64,000 nt of DNA from Sodiomyces alkalinus F11 (GCF_003711515.1 NW_021167083.1:591697-655696); one strand, 5' to 3'. Positions 11,659-25,291 are shown, counted from the stretch's first letter. The notes: generated by a model from the sequence alone, not told the origin. Made by a program: numbers and translations.

Positions 11659-14600
11659 TCAGGGAGACTCGTCAGAGACGGCCCATTCTGGCGGAGTGTA
11701 AAGGCTCGAGAAAAGATCCGTTACGTCGATCACAGGGCTGTCCAATACTTTATCGCCCGATACGTGATGTGGTGCCGTTCCAATGCTGTCGCCCTGGGCC
11801 GTACCAACTGATTCCGCCGGGGGCGGAGGCGTCCATGGCCTGGTCATCTCTTCACCCTCTTCAGTCTCCTTCCGGCTATCGGCCGCAGCCTCCGTAGTCT
11901 GGGCCTGCTTCTTGCCGCGGTCGACAGTAGCAAGCCCGCCAAACAAGGTCGGTAGGTCGTCGATAATGCCATGAGAACCGTAACCGTAACCGTAACCGTA
12001 ACCGTAACCGTGCCCAGTTCCTAGGGACGACCGCGGCAGGGCCTTCTTAGCTGCTGCTGCCGCGACTCTGTTCCTCTCCAGGATTCTCTCGATCTGGTCC
12101 AGCTTGGCCGTCCACGCTCCGCGCAGCTCCTGCAGAAGCATCATCCTCTCATCGTTGCCAAGGCCCGCGGGTCTCGCCGCATGCTTAGACGACAGTCGAC
12201 GTCGCAGCCCCGGCTTAACGGTGGCTACTTCGACGCTTTCCATGCTGGTTCGGATGGCGCGGTCGAGCTCGTGCTGAGAGAAAGGTAGGAACTCGTGGAT
12301 AGACGTATTCCGTTCCAGGCTCCTCGTCATGTGCGTCAAGTTCGACAAGTTGAACCCGTTGTCATGGACGTCGAGTGTCCGAAGGGTCGCGTTCGTAGAA
12401 ATGGCCGAGGCCAAGTCTCCGACGTTCATGTTAAGTTTCTGGTTGCGGATTCGCAAATGTCGGAGCGATCTGTTCTGGGCTAGTCCTGCCAGGGCACGTG
12501 AGAAGCCGAGTCCCAGCTGGCCCTCGTCCAGCTTGGCCGAATACCCGGAGAAATCCAAGCACCGGAGGGCGGTGTTGGTGGCGAAGAGATCTGACACCGC
12601 TGCACAGGCTTCCTCGCTGACCTGACCAGGGGTTGCTGTGCCCACGAGACTCAACAGGGATATGGTCTTGTTAACGGCCAGAGCCCTGATCATCTTGATG
12701 AAGTCGACCTCGTCCCGGTATTCGATCATGTCCATGAACAATGCTTTTGGCCCAAAGTTGCAGGCAACGGCGCTCGCCAAATCATTACCACCGGTTTCCA
12801 TAGGGTTGCCGCTTACATAGCAGACCAACTCACGGTTCTGTCCCATGCTGCGGAAGAGCATCGCCACATCCGAACCGTTTATACCGCAGTTGTTGAGGTG
12901 CAGGCTCTTCAAATTCTGGGACGCCGGCGAGGACAGGTAGGTGGCCAGCACTCTGATGGTCTCTTCACTCAGCTGCCCGGATGTCAGCGACCATTGACCT
13001 ACATCCGGTCTCTCCCAGGAGAGGAACTTACTCTGACGTCTGAAAGGTCCAACTCCTCGAGGGACCACTTCGTTGTCGTTTCGTCGTAGAATAGAAAGTC
13101 AGTATACCGGCCCAGACAGTTGCCTGCGATTTTGAGACTCCGCAGACTAGTGAAGTGCACGAGACTGTCTCGAACAACCGAGTAGTCGATACTGCCAGAA
13201 TTGTGAGACGTGTTGAGGACTTCCATGCTCAGTCCCTGGTGTTGAAGTGCGTCCCAAATATCCTCCAGGCTACTCTCGTCGAGGCGGCATCGGGAAATAT
13301 CCAGATGGCTGATTGTGCCAGGAATGGCCAGTGCTGATACTACACACAACTGGTCAGTCACTGTAGCAGGGCGTCTCGGGGGCCGCGCGGGACCGTACCT
13401 AGGTCGTCCACCTCAGCAGTAGTCAGAGGATTGCCACCGAGGAGCAACGTATCGAGGGGGGTGTTTCGTGTTTTCAAGAGCAGGAAAAGCGGCCTCGCTA
13501 TTTCTTGTTCGATGCTGACACCGGATCGGACGTTCGATGGATCGCACCAGGAAGACAAGACATCTGTCAGATCAATCTTCCTGATAGAGCCCGAGGAAAA
13601 AGCCATTGCGTGAATCTCCCGGGATAATATTGGTGCGGCCTTCAGGATGTCCCGATGGACGCTGTCAATGACCAATCCTGCGTCGTATTAGCATGTCAAA
13701 AGAAAATCAAACAATGCTTCTCCAGAGGTTTCCCCACGAAAGAGCGGACGAGGACAGGGCACACACCGTTACGGGATACGTCTGCCACGGAGTCGGAGAA
13801 ACGGGGTGAATCGAACCAGCCACAGAGCGGCCTAAAATCGACGCCCCTGAATGACAACGACTGGAAGTAATCATTGTAACGAAGGGCTTTGAAGACGGCA
13901 AGCAGTTGAAACCGAGTATAGCCACCGGCCACTCTGGGACGGACGAGTCGAAACTCGGGGTTGTATTCCTGCTTTTGGCATTTCCAGCTCACCGTCCACT
14001 CGGGAGATTCGCAGCCGTACGTCGCGCAGTAGGCTTCGAGCGTCCTCCGGAACCCGCCAAAGTCTTCCCCCAAAGGAAGATACAGCTGGGGAGTGAGACC
14101 TTGGACCTTGAAGATGTCGTGTTGAAGATGCTGAGGCCACGCTGGTTTAACAATACGATCTGCCTTCATGAAAGTCGCGACAATCTCTCTGTACCATCGG
14201 CTGGCCAGTTCAAGACGCTTTTCGGACTCGCCGGGCATGCTAGAAGATATATCCGTTAGTAAGGGGTATTCTGGGTCAAGGCGAACCGCCTGGAATTAGG
14301 GGAGCGCCATGTCTCACCGAAATCCAAGAGCGAATCGGTCGTCATGGGAAATCAGGGTCGCCCTGAAACGGATGAGAGAAGTGAGACCGAACGCCACGTA
14401 GGTCATGTCAAGGTCTTCGGGGAGTTTGTGCACCGAAGTCTTGGGTACACACACTAGATAGCACATATTGATCCCGAGCAGCAGATAATACGACGGGGCG
14501 TCCCTCCACTTCTTTCCGAAATCATAGCTCTCAGTATTTGCACGCGAAGGTAGAGTCTGTACGACCGGGAATATGCCGAGAGGGCCACCATAATAACCCG

Positions 14601-15453
14601 GCTCTTCTTCTGCGACGATTTGGCGGATCCGGGACTCGACATTGGGGGCAATGAGGCCTACGGGCACGGAGGACGTTCCCAGGAGTTCCCTGACGGCACG
14701 GCGAATATCTGACATCCACAGGTCCCTCTCTTGCGGCAATCCGAAGAGAAGCTTCACGTGGGCCCATGCGACAGTCGGGGGAGCTTCAGACCACCATACA
14801 TCTAGTGCAAAATGCGGACTCAACCCTTCGTCGTTGGATATTTCGATAATTCGGCCGAGGGGAATCTCTACCCTTTTCTCGGACGGTCCGGCCTCGTGGT
14901 TCAACGAAGAAACAGTGGAGGACCTACTCAATCGGTTTGGGGGGGCGCCACCAATGGTGGGAAAGATTGATCTCGCGGCATCGACGGTGGAAAAGACGAG
15001 GAGGCAGGCATCGGTAAGAACGAGGTAGTCAGCACGGGCTTTGCGAAGTCTAGCATCGATCTTGAGGGGCCCGTGTTTGAGCACTGTCATGGAGGCGAAT
15101 TTCACAGACTCGTCCGAAGTCTGTGAGCTCGCCATGGAGTCTTTCGACGCCCGGCGGCTGATTCGGCGAAAGATGGACGAACTATTCATCGTAGGGGTCT
15201 TCTGAAGCACTCGACGCGGTGGCGGTGTATTGGCGCCAGAGCGTGAATCGCCATTGTCCGAGAGATCGAAAGACGAGCGAGAGGATATACTGAAGCTTCT
15301 TATTTTCTTGCTAATGAAGCTCGCACGCTTCCTGGTGGCAGTCGGGCTCGTTGGGAGGTCGAGTTCGAGCGGGCTTCCAAGGCTACCATCTCTTCGGTGG
15401 ACGTTCGTCTGCAACGGCGGCAGCGCGGGTCGGAAGGTGACAACGGATTCCAT
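11659..15453 (-). CDS. PH-like and leucine-rich-repeat protein (CARMIL/RNI-like architecture)
   Basis: Five exons are inferred: 15453-14318, 14239-13767, 13677-13399, 13339-13032 and 12972-11659, encoding 1169 residues. All introns have GT-AG ends; intron 1 carries TACTAAC and intron 4 CGCTGAC. Phases agree at every junction. The N-terminus is basic and Ser/Arg-rich. Residues about 120-257 are PH-like: a HGPL..D.RLRKARADYLVLTD core and a long Ser-rich loop. Residues about 540-1000 contain irregular leucine-rich repeats (LEELDLSDV, LKSLHLNNCGI, LRTLDVHDNGF) of the ribonuclease-inhibitor type. The C-terminus has a short coiled coil and a GY repeat. PH plus RI-type LRR is the layout of CARMIL-like actin regulators, but orthology to CARMIL is not shown; a cortical or membrane scaffold role is inference. 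The ATG at 15453 is the first in frame. Confidence 0.82.
11977..12011. repeat. Coding hexanucleotide repeat (CCGTAA on the plus strand)
   Basis: About five to six tandem hexamers lie inside the last exon of the PH-LRR gene and encode alternating Gly-Tyr in its C-terminal tail. Unit-number changes would stay in frame, so the repeat may vary in length between strains. Confidence 0.85.
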
Positions 15454-16987
15454 ATCCACGGGCGCTGAGGCTTTGCGGTGGGGAAGTCGGAGCGTGGAAA
15501 CAGTGACAATGCTCCCTTGAGGGTTCGTCCTAGGACGCTGGGCTATGGTCGAACCCTTCAGGCCGATATAGGTCAGAGAAGAAGGTCAGGCCATCTGGGT
15601 GGTTGATGACCTGGCGAGACTGGTGAGATGGAGCGAGGCTATCCCGAGATGTAGCAACCCAGCACCCGGGAGAATGTGGTAGAAAGGCGAGAGTAGTGCA
15701 GCAAGAATGTTTGCTTTACCTTAAGGTGTTCCGCAAAAGAGAGGACAAAAGCAAAGGAGAGACACCCACAACCGAAGAGGGTCAATTGAACACACGAAAG
15801 TGGAAAGGTTGAAGGGTTGAATCGGCGGAGAGACCTGGGGAAATCTCACCCCTCCCTTCCTATCTGAGGATCCATTCTTCAGGGCTGGCAATAAGGCGAA
15901 GGCTCCGAGGCAGGCGTGCGTGGGATGTTGGGATGGAATGATGATGCATTTGTTGCAGGGATGAGAGGAGCTGTGGTCCACCGTCCTGTTGATGCAGGTA
16001 TGAAATCATTGACACCACAAACCTGTCGGTTTTAGTGGTACGAGCCTCCTGTAGCTCAGTGGGTCAACGGCGGGCCCGCAGCCAATGAGGCATTGCGACA
16101 CTGACGTGGGGCAGTGAATTTTCCGGCCGAGATGATGAAACGGCCAATGAGAAGTGAGAATCGGCCCAGGACGCCATTTCACGTCCGATAAACACGACGC
16201 TCTCGGTCAGATCGCTCTAAGGAGTCTAAGCCACCCGAATAGCTAGCCCACAACGCGCCAGGAGCACTACACTACGACACTACGGAGTACGATGCTCCAT
16301 AATTAGATTCGATCCGTAGGCGGTTTGTGCTTCCTACATACGTGATCCTAGTAAGAAAGGCATCGTTCAACTTTGATGAATATGATGCGATATTTTTGCG
16401 GAACAAATGGCGGTTTGACCTCCGATTTAAGAGAGGGAAAACGTTGAAGTGGCCAGATGAAAGGAGGAAACCCTCCGGCGTTGCTCACACTGCTTGGCGA
16501 AAGGATCAATTTGCTCTTATCGTCTCAATAATTACGGGGCGTACGGTGAACAGTCATTAATTACGCTAACTCTAGTGACTCTACGTCGTAAGAACCTTTG
16601 GACCACCGGATCCGGATACGAAGTGTCAGCGTCGTTTGAGTCGGAGCTAGGTACTAAGCACGGATGCTTACTTCGCATGGTCACGATGTAATACGGAGTA
16701 GCACGCTGCACTTTTCCCTCGTCGTCTCCTTCTCTTCGCTTTCTCTGCTTCTCCTGCTTCGAATTCACACAGTCGTCGTGCGGTCGCGTCCCCACGTTGT
16801 TTGAGGTGTGCCACGTGCCATGCCATCCATGCATGCATTACCTAAGCCATGACTGACAAGATCGATGACCGTCGAGATTGAGGCCCCTGTCGGGGAAAAG
16901 AAAAGAAAAGGAAAGACAAAATACGGTATCAACCCCCCACACGAAGTTCACTCTGATTTGATCTTTTGGTGGTGCACGTTGCTGGTA
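15454..16987. other. Intergenic region: promoter of the PH-LRR gene, up to the island edge
   Basis: No protein-like frame was found. The part next to the gene should be its promoter and leader. Copies of the word TACGGAGTA occur near 16,281 and 16,690; the same word recurs elsewhere in the window. Base composition changes sharply at about 16,980, where the AT-rich island begins. Confidence 0.6.
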
Positions 16988-17402
16988 TCGCATGTCAAAA
17001 TAGCACTTGTATGATTAACTTAAATAGAGCAGAAATCTCGTGTGTGTGTGTAGTATATTAAGTTATATCTATGGGAGTCTCTTATGCCCTTAATTTAGGT
17101 GGTAAAGACTCTATTGTAGGTACTATATTATTTAGATCCTATCCGGTCTTTTCCGGTATCCGCGCCTATTATATCCTAATACATAAGGTCCCCGTGTCGC
17201 ACGTTAAAATGGCACTTATATAATTAACTTAGTAGAGCAGAAATCTCGTGTGTGTGTATTATATTAAGTTATATCTATGTGAGTCTCTTATGCCCTTAAT
17301 TTGGGTGGTGAAGACTCTATTATAGGTACTATATCATTTAGATTCTATCCGATCTTTTCCAGTATCCTCCCTTATTATATCCTAATACCTAAGGTCCCCG
17401 AG
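16988..17402. repeat. Tandem duplication, period about 209 bp
   Basis: Two head-to-tail copies lie at 16,988-17,196 and 17,197-17,402. Each begins TCGCAYGTYAAAATRGCACTT, contains a GTGTGTGT run and the shared segment GAGTCTCTTATGCCCTTAAT, and ends AAGGTCCCCG. Most differences between the copies are C/T or G/A, as expected from RIP. The second copy is preceded by TG, so the unit may be an LTR or a MITE. It borders element A but lies outside it. Confidence 0.85.
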
Positions 17403-17458
17403 ATCTAAAGCCCTTAGTTACGCATAGATCCTCTAAGGACCACGTCGTGGTCCGTATA

Positions 17459-17756
17459 TATTAGGTGTAGGATATAAGGAAGACTTAGGAGGTACCAGGA
17501 TATAGCAGTGGACTACCGGCTGACTGATAAGTGGATATCTATTATATAAGACGGAGAGCTGGATTATTCCGGAAGGAAGGGGTCAGCGATTATCTCTCCT
17601 CTACACTACTACCTACCTTTAAGATACTCTTCCTATTAACCACAAGTTAACCTATAGTTAGCCTCCCCTTATATAAGACTACGATCCATATCTATTACTC
17701 CCTATCACTCTTTAGTCCTTATCCCTTCGGGGTAGACCTGAATCTCCTTCTTAATA
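17459..17756 (+). repeat. Left LTR of element A
   Basis: This 298-bp LTR is flanked on the left by GTATA. It keeps more CA/TG than its partner, for example GCAGTGGACTACC here against a G/C-to-A/T-changed version on the right, so it was mutated less by RIP. Confidence 0.92.
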
Positions 17757-18229
17757 AGATAATCGCTCTAAAAGCGGATAGCGACTATTAGGCAGGATTC
17801 GGTATATCTAGGACCTAATAGTCGAATAACGATCGGCCACTAGAGGCTTAGTCCGACGATAGTATTCGTATTTATATTAGCGATCCTTAGCCTAATTGAG
17901 TATCTTTATCGTTAGCGGCCGAATAGCTAACTAACTATAACTCTACTATTAATAGCACTACTCGGCTATAGATAGTTAGCAGTATAAGCAGCGTTATTAG
18001 TCTTTAACCTGAGTTTTAATTAAATTTTCCTCCTAGCCCTATAATCTCGGAGAATACCCTGATTCCACCTTATATATCCGGTGCTATAGATATAGATATA
18101 GATTAACCATAGACTAGCTTATTATCGTATAAGACTATAATAGGTATTAACCTAAAGTAGCTATATACGGAAGGTTAATAAGATTAAGAGAATCGTTTAC
18201 CTTTAATTTTATATTCCCGACCCTAATTA

Positions 18230-21200
18230 CCAGTTAAACTGTAGTTACCTAGCCTTAGGGAGCTAGAAGATCTATTAGCTAAAGAGAATATACAGCTTAA
18301 ATAAGAGAAATAAGAATAGCAGGCTTATAAATAAAAGCGCTAGCGTTAACGATAGCTATACGATTAATTAAAAAATATTTAGTAATAATATACCGATAAT
18401 ATAACCGCTATTTAATAGTAAGCGGATAATACTAATAATTTAAGTTAGGCGACTATATATTTATATTCCCTACCCCTAACTCCTAGTAATTCAGCTATAC
18501 TCCCGCCTAAAACGCCTATAGTATCTAGTCAGGTTCTACAGCCTTACTAACCTATTTAAAATTATTAACTTAGTCCTGTCTAGATAGCCGCTACCCTATA
18601 GCCGACTATTTCGGAGAACCCTGCTTTTTCGAAACTTAATATACTAAATGCCTATTTTTCCGCTACTTTATAGGCTTAATATAAATCTTTTATTACGCAG
18701 ATATAATAGATTCGTATTATTAACCCTACTCTTAACGATAACACTAACCGTATTATTTTTACTATATAGTGCCTTATACCCTCCTTATGATAGGATTATA
18801 ACTTAGAAGTCGACCGATAATAGCTTAACGGTAGGCTATCTTAAGACGAATTTTTAGCTTAGCTCCGCGATTAGATACTAGATAATAATACTTAAGTTTT
18901 ACGGGCGGTTTAACGTATATTCTATAAGGACTTATAGCAGAGTCCCCGTTAATCTTACGATAAATTTAAAGCTAAGTAGCGATTACTCGAATCCGAGCTC
19001 CTTATTCCCTTACCGGAGATTATTGGTATTACTTCTATAATTATAAAATTATAAGATAATTTACGCCTTTAGATTATACTAGGCGGCTTACCTATAACGT
19101 ATCGTAAATTAGATTAATAGGCTAAATAGGCTAAATTAATTCTTACTAAAAGTAGTAAATACGTAGTTAACTACTAGTCGCGTAATAATTATTCTTAACG
19201 TTACGGTCGTAATAACGACTTCCGGGGAACTAAGCGTTCCTATAATTACGCTACTAATATCACCACTACCTAATAGCAGAACACTTAGCCCACTTCCGTA
19301 CCTTTAATTTATTATCCTATTAGTAAGATTACTTATTTTAAATATCGTGCGAAGGGCTATTACGCTAATACTTACCCGTAAAGATATTCTTTTTTATCTA
19401 ACTAATAGCAGACTATTAATAATCTAACTAAACCTCCTCCTACTACTAGCTCTAGTACTATCCCTATCCCTGCCCGTATTATAGAGTTATATAATAATAA
19501 CGATTAGGAACTATCCCCGCTATAGCTAAGCACTACTAGCTTTACTATAAAGGTTAAAGTTAGTCTACGGCAGGGTAAAGAATAGATTAAGATCCTAGCT
19601 TTACTTAATAGTGGTATAGAATTTAGTCTAATTAACTATTCTTTTTTAGTAGCTATTAGCGGCTTAGCGGCTAGCCTAATATAAAATCTCTCTTAGACTT
19701 TAGGTGGAGCCGATATCCAGATTCGGACTTACGGCACTACTATTATACTTTTTAAGGCGACCTATAGTTAGTCGGTTACTAAACTATAGAAGGAGGAATT
19801 TCGAATTATTAATATTAATATAAATATAAAATATAAAATTATTCTAAGCGGCACTTAGCTCTACGCCGTTAATCCTACTATTAACTAATGGACTAATAAG
19901 TGGATCTACTCTTTATCCCCCGATTATTTTTCTCTTATCCTTATACCGAAGCAGATTCGTTCGGCTAAACGTAACACGCGTTATACTATTATTTTATCTA
20001 TAAACGAATATCTTTCTTCTTTACCACGGATTAGCAGAGTTATATTATCGGCTATATAATAAGAGGAGCCTAGTAATCCAACCGTTAATTGTGATATTCC
20101 TCCCTATTTATATAATATTCCCACTATTTATTATAAGTTTAAAGATATTTTTAATATCGATTAAGCAGCGTTACTTCCTAGTTACTAATAATAGGATTAT
20201 ACTATTTAACTAGAGGATAATAAATACCTACTATTTAGACTAATTTACTCTCTATCTAATACTAAGCTATAAGTCCTCCGCGAATATCTTACTAATACTT
20301 TAGGTAATCAGTGGATATAACTCTCTAGTAGTCTAGCTAGCGCCCCCGTAGTATTTATTCTAAAGAAAAATAGTAAGTTACGTTTATATATCGATTACTA
20401 TACTCTTAATAAGATTACTAGGAAGGATTATACTCCGTTACCGTTAATTAGCGAGATACTCGACTATTTAATTAGATTGAAAATCTATAGTAAATTAGAT
20501 CTTAAGGATACTTACTATCGACTTCGAATTAAGGAAGGTAATAAATAGAAAACGGCTTTTCGTACTAAATATAGTTACTTCGAATACCTTATTATGCCGT
20601 TTAGACTTACTAATACCCCCGCTACGTTTTAGCGGTATATTAACTAGGTACTCTCCGGTCTTATTAATACTATTTACGTGGTTTATCTGGATAATATTCT
20701 TATTTATAGTTATTCTCTTACTAAGTATTAGCGATACGTTAAATAAGTCCTACGCAGATTACGCGACTAGGACTTAGACGTAAACGCTAAAAAATATAAA
20801 TTTAAAACTAATAAGGTAGACTTCCTAGGGTTCCGCTATAGCCTAGTAGGTATTAAGATAGACTCTGATTATATGGATACGATTATTAATTAGCTATAGC
20901 CTATAACTATTCGCGAAATTTAAGTCTTTTTAGGACTTACGGGGTTTTACCGGTATTTTATTTATAACTACTCTAAAATTATACGACTATTCACGGACTA
21001 ATTACGGATCGGCGGCTATATACTAGCCGAACCACTAAAAGATTTTTATCGTGCTTTTAAATAACTTAAGAATACTTTTCTTTTTACACCCGTTTTACGG
21101 TATTTTAACCCCTTATTACTAATACGCCTTAAAACTAATACTTCTAATTTTACTATTAGTGCTATTCTAAGTTAACTAAAGGACCGCGTTTAGCGCCTAG

Positions 21201-23080
21201 TTACTTTCCTTTCACGTAAGCTTAAAGGCGCTAAATTAAAGTATACTACTCCTAATACTAAGCTTATAGCTATTATAGAGGCGTGTTATTATTAGCGTTA
21301 CTACTTACTCTATAGCGCCTCTACTATTAACGTTCTAACGAACTACCTTAATCATTAGACGCTACTAGATAAACCTAAGCTTAGTAGTAAGTATATACGC
21401 TAGTTTAATAAATTAAGCACTTATAATATTCGTATTATTTATTAACCGGGTAATAAGAACTCTACTAACGGTCTCTTATAAAATTCTCTTTATCTTCCCA
21501 CTTCTAATAAACATCTTATTACCACTTTGGAGGTACTAGATAATTTTATATCTAAATTTCGAGTAGCCCTCGCCCGAGCACCGGATAAGTAATAGCTACC
21601 TAATATCCTTAACGATATTTACTAAGCTTAAAAAGAAGATAATTTTCTTACTTCCGGTAGATAGTTAATAGTTAATTAGCGAGAGCCTAATCTATAGACC
21701 CGTAGAACCGATAGTCTTATTCGATTCTGCGGTAAGGTCTATATTCCTCGATCTTCTAAGCTTTAGTTAATAATCCTTTAATTACACCACGATAACCCGA
21801 CTATAGGTTATTAGGGAATTATAAAGATATTAAAACGAATTTAATAATCTTCTTATTAGCCTAGAATATCGACGGATATTCGCTAGTAGGTACTTAGCTA
21901 CCCTCTTTATTAATATACTAAATCTTATACTTATACTCCTTATAGCGAATTAGTCCTTTTATCTATTCTGACCTAGCTATTTTAGTAAATATTAATAGAT
22001 TTTATTACTAGCCTACCACCTATTAAGTAACCGGGGGGTAAGCAGAAAGATACTATTCTTATAGTTATCTATAGACTAACTAAATATTCTCTTTTTATTC
22101 CTACCTCTAGTAAGCTTATAGCTAAGGGGTTAGCGACTACCTTATAGTATTATGTTTTAAGGTGTATAGTCTGCCTAATAGTATTATCTCCGACTATAGA
22201 AGTCTTTTTATAAGTGCTTTTTAGCGCACGCTATACGGCTTACTATAAGTTAAACACCGTCTTTCCACTATATACTACCCGTAGACTAATAGCTAAACCG
22301 AACGTGTTAACTAAATTCTTAAGTATTACCTTCGCTCCTATACTATATAATAATAAGATAATTAGGTTAATCTTTTAGACCTTACCGAATTTATATATAA
22401 CACATTATAGTATTCCGCTACTTATTATTCACCCGCTAAGGCCCTAATAGGTTATAACCCGCGCGGCCTCTATACTCCTATACTATAAGTTAAATAGCCC
22501 TCTACGTTAGTAGAAAAAAAAAGTAAAATAACTATCTCTTAACCACACGTTAATTTATAAGTAACTATTACTTAGTAATCGGGTAATAGCTAACTATTAT
22601 AACCGTAAATATATACTAAAAGAGTTTTATTTATATAACAAGGTTTTAGTATCTACTAAAAATATAAAAATTACACGCCCGAGTCGAAAATTATTATATA
22701 AATATATCGGCCCTTTCGAGATTATTAAGGTGATAGGTGATCACCGGTTAGCTTATAAGGTCGACCTTCCTAAGTATCTTCGGATTTATAATATTTTCCC
22801 TATTAATTTACTCGAGCCTTTTAACTAAGATAGCCGTAGAGCGCCGGCTAAGCAGCTATTAAATATTAAAGAGGAAAAGGAGAATAAGTTTAAGGTTAAA
22901 AATTTTTTAGGTATACGCTAGAACCCTAAGCGCCGCTACCGCGAATTTCTTATTAAGTAGGAAGATTATCCTATAGAGGAGAATACTTAGAAACCTAAGT
23001 TATATCTCTATAAAGACTTAGTTACAGAGTACCTCTCTAGTTAGGTAACCGCTAATTTATAGTTATTAGCTATATAGTAA
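18230..23080 (+). pseudogene. Decayed gag-pol of element A
   Basis: One reading path, with many TAG/TAA codons at former Gln/Trp positions, shows the full gypsy order. A CCHC nucleocapsid knuckle near 19,335-19,385 has three of its Cys/His positions changed to Tyr. The protease motif LL(D>N)SG lies near 19,600. Reverse transcriptase occupies about 20,120-20,830, with the active site read as YLDN near 20,685 instead of YLDD. RNase H follows at about 21,110-21,500, an integrase at about 21,700-22,600, and a C-terminal chromodomain at about 22,890-23,070 (EDYPIEENT followed by a stop where Trp is expected). This order assigns A to the chromoviruses. It cannot encode a functional protein. Boundaries are approximate. 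Confidence 0.85.
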
Positions 23081-23250
23081 TATTACTATTTTACTAAATT
23101 AACTATATTCCTTTATATTACTATTATATAGCTAATAATCTCTAGCCGGCCGCCTATTGACGGTCTTTTTATTATTTTTAGCCGCCTATTTACAGACTTT
23201 ATACTATAGCAAAAATATATATAACCGCTAAGTCCTAGTTATTTCCTTAT

Positions 23251-23435
23251 TAGCTAATAGTCTAAACCTAAACGCTATAGCTTTCTTATAACCAGTCTAA
23301 ACCTAGTAACGATATTATATCCTAGTCTAAACCCAGACACTAATCTTATATTAGGTAGTAGATATTCGTATACTATCTATACTTTTTTAGTTCCGGTCTA
23401 AACCCGGTACTTTTTATTAGTCTAAATCTAATAAA
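23251..23435. repeat. Row of five short hairpins with a common TCTAAAC loop
   Basis: The heptamer TCTAAAC (last copy TCTAAAT) starts at 23261, 23296, 23326, 23397 and 23421. It is flanked by short complementary arms that differ between copies: TAG/CTA, ACCAG/CTAGT, CTAG/CCAG, CCGG/CCGG and TTTATTAG/CTAATAAA. The A-C mismatches in copies 2 and 3 are what RIP would produce from G-C pairs. It lies just downstream of the pol of element A. The role is unknown. Confidence 0.6.
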
Positions 23436-23529
23436 CCCGACTCTAACCAACTAAGGGTTACCCCTTAATCTACGATATTATCGAAGTTATAATACCTACC
23501 CTTATAATAACTAATCAGTAATAGGTTAT

Positions 23530-24640
23530 AAGTTAGGAATATAAGGGGAATTACCCACCTATTAATTACTAGCGGGGACTCTCTTATTATCCTCCTTATC
23601 TATAATATCGCTATAGTTATTATTTATCGGAGGAGGGGGGGGTATAGATACTAGAGTAATACTAGTAGTCCTACTATTAGCGACGGCCTAACTACTTAAT
23701 TCCTTTAGTTAATTCCTAAATTCCTATATATTTATTAGTTCTACTATTATAAGATAACCACTAGTTAATCTGTAATAATTTTATCGGTTAGGGATTTTTA
23801 TCTATCCCGGAGTGCCCTAATAAAAGATACTTAGGCGCTAGTATACTTATTTTGTTTTTCTTATAGCACTAATAATCATCGTAGTATATTAGTAACCGCT
23901 ACGCTACTACTAGCCTACTGCTTAGCTATAATTAACTACTGCTAAACTTACTCTTAGCGCTCCTCCGCTAGCTTAGTAGCGGGACGCTTTTAACCTAATA
24001 ACTATATTTTCGGATAATTTAATACACGCTTACCTAAACGCTATAAATACTATAATTCGTTCTATATTATTTTTAGAACTATTACTTAATAGTTAATCCG
24101 CGAGTATATACCTTTAAAACCGTATCTGCCTCGTATTAATATTATTTAATTACGTTACGAAGCCGTATAATTTTATCTAACTATATATATAGTATCTATA
24201 ATTAATTAGCAGTAAAATAGCTATAGACTAATTAATATACCTTTATAGAGGGCTTTAATCCCTATCCTATATAATATATATATTTAAGCAAGGCCGCTAT
24301 TATACTAAGTTAGCAGCTAATTAACTATTACCCCCTATTCGACTATTTTACTTATAATCTCTATAACTATATAAGGAGATTTAACCACTACTAGAGTGCC
24401 ACTTTATTATTCGACTAATACACCGTATGCACGGAACCGGAAACGGATTATATCCCTATTCTATAGGAGGATATAAAGTATACGCCCGAGAAGCACTAGC
24501 TAGTCTACTCTTACCTAACTCTATTATTCTATTATTTCTAGCTATAGAACTATTATTCGAATTACCGGCACTATTTTCGTTTCTATTACTAACTTTATTA
24601 CTAATCTACTACTAACTACTAGCTATTTCTCCACTAATTA
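23530..24640 (-). pseudogene. Possible decayed antisense frame downstream of pol in element A
   Basis: On the minus strand one frame is open for about 60 codons at 24,427-24,640 and then continues downstream with many TAA/TAG stops. It contains a PCIRC motif, followed by several Cys and Tyr positions (Tyr could be RIP-altered Cys), then a Gln-rich part. Position and orientation match the better-preserved antisense frame of element B. Stop density outside the first 60 codons is not clearly below background, so this may be chance. Confidence 0.3.
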
Positions 24641-25248
24641 GACTTATAGACGCCGACGTATTATTATTCTCTATATCTATACCCTAAGTACTAAATACCT
24701 TACTGCTAATCCTTAGCTAAACACCTACGGTTCTATTTTTCTTAGGATATGGCTTTTTAGAAATTTTTACCACACCACCACCACGACTTCCCTTAGGAGG
24801 TATAGTTATTCTATAGCTAATTAGCTATCACCTATATTTCTACTATAAATCTAAAGGCACTTACAGAGCTCGGTAATTATTCACCTAACTATAACCCTTC
24901 TCTATTAATCTATTTTATATTAGTTTCTATCTAACCGCTATCTAGCTATTACTCTCCTTCGAAGTTAAATTCTAAATTATATATACTAATAGGAGACTCG
25001 TAACGAAAAATAGACTTATATATATTAAAAGAAAAACTATATATGTATTAGCCACTAGTTAGCCCTCTACTAACCCGCTACCTCTTCTACCCTAGCCCTG
25101 GCTATATAACGCTACCTATAGACTCTTATAAATAGGGGGAGGGATACTTATAACCTCCTTAGGGAGCCTAAAGAGGGGAAAAAGAAGAAGAAAAGGGAAA
25201 AAAGCCTATAGCCGAAAAGATCCTCTATATAATAGTAAGGCCCCACTT

Positions 25249-25291
25249 ATTATGCCTGCTATTTTACTATTTATATATAAAAGGGCAGGCA
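25249..25291. repeat. Isolated hairpin rich in CA/TG
   Basis: The arms ATGCCTGC and GCAGGCAT, extended by TTTTA/TAAAA with bulges, enclose an AT-rich loop. The arms keep CA and TG in a region otherwise purged of them, so the hairpin is either younger than its surroundings or was spared. It could be the end of a small element. Confidence 0.5.

Noticed and set aside
11977..12011. Telomere-like repeat array
   Set aside because: The unit is CCGTAA, not the fungal telomere repeat CCCTAA, and it is inside an exon encoding Gly-Tyr.
24427..24615. 62-codon plus-strand frame inside the island
   Set aside because: The hydrophobic Leu/Ile/Tyr composition comes from TA-rich RIP DNA; the opposite strand gives the more protein-like reading.
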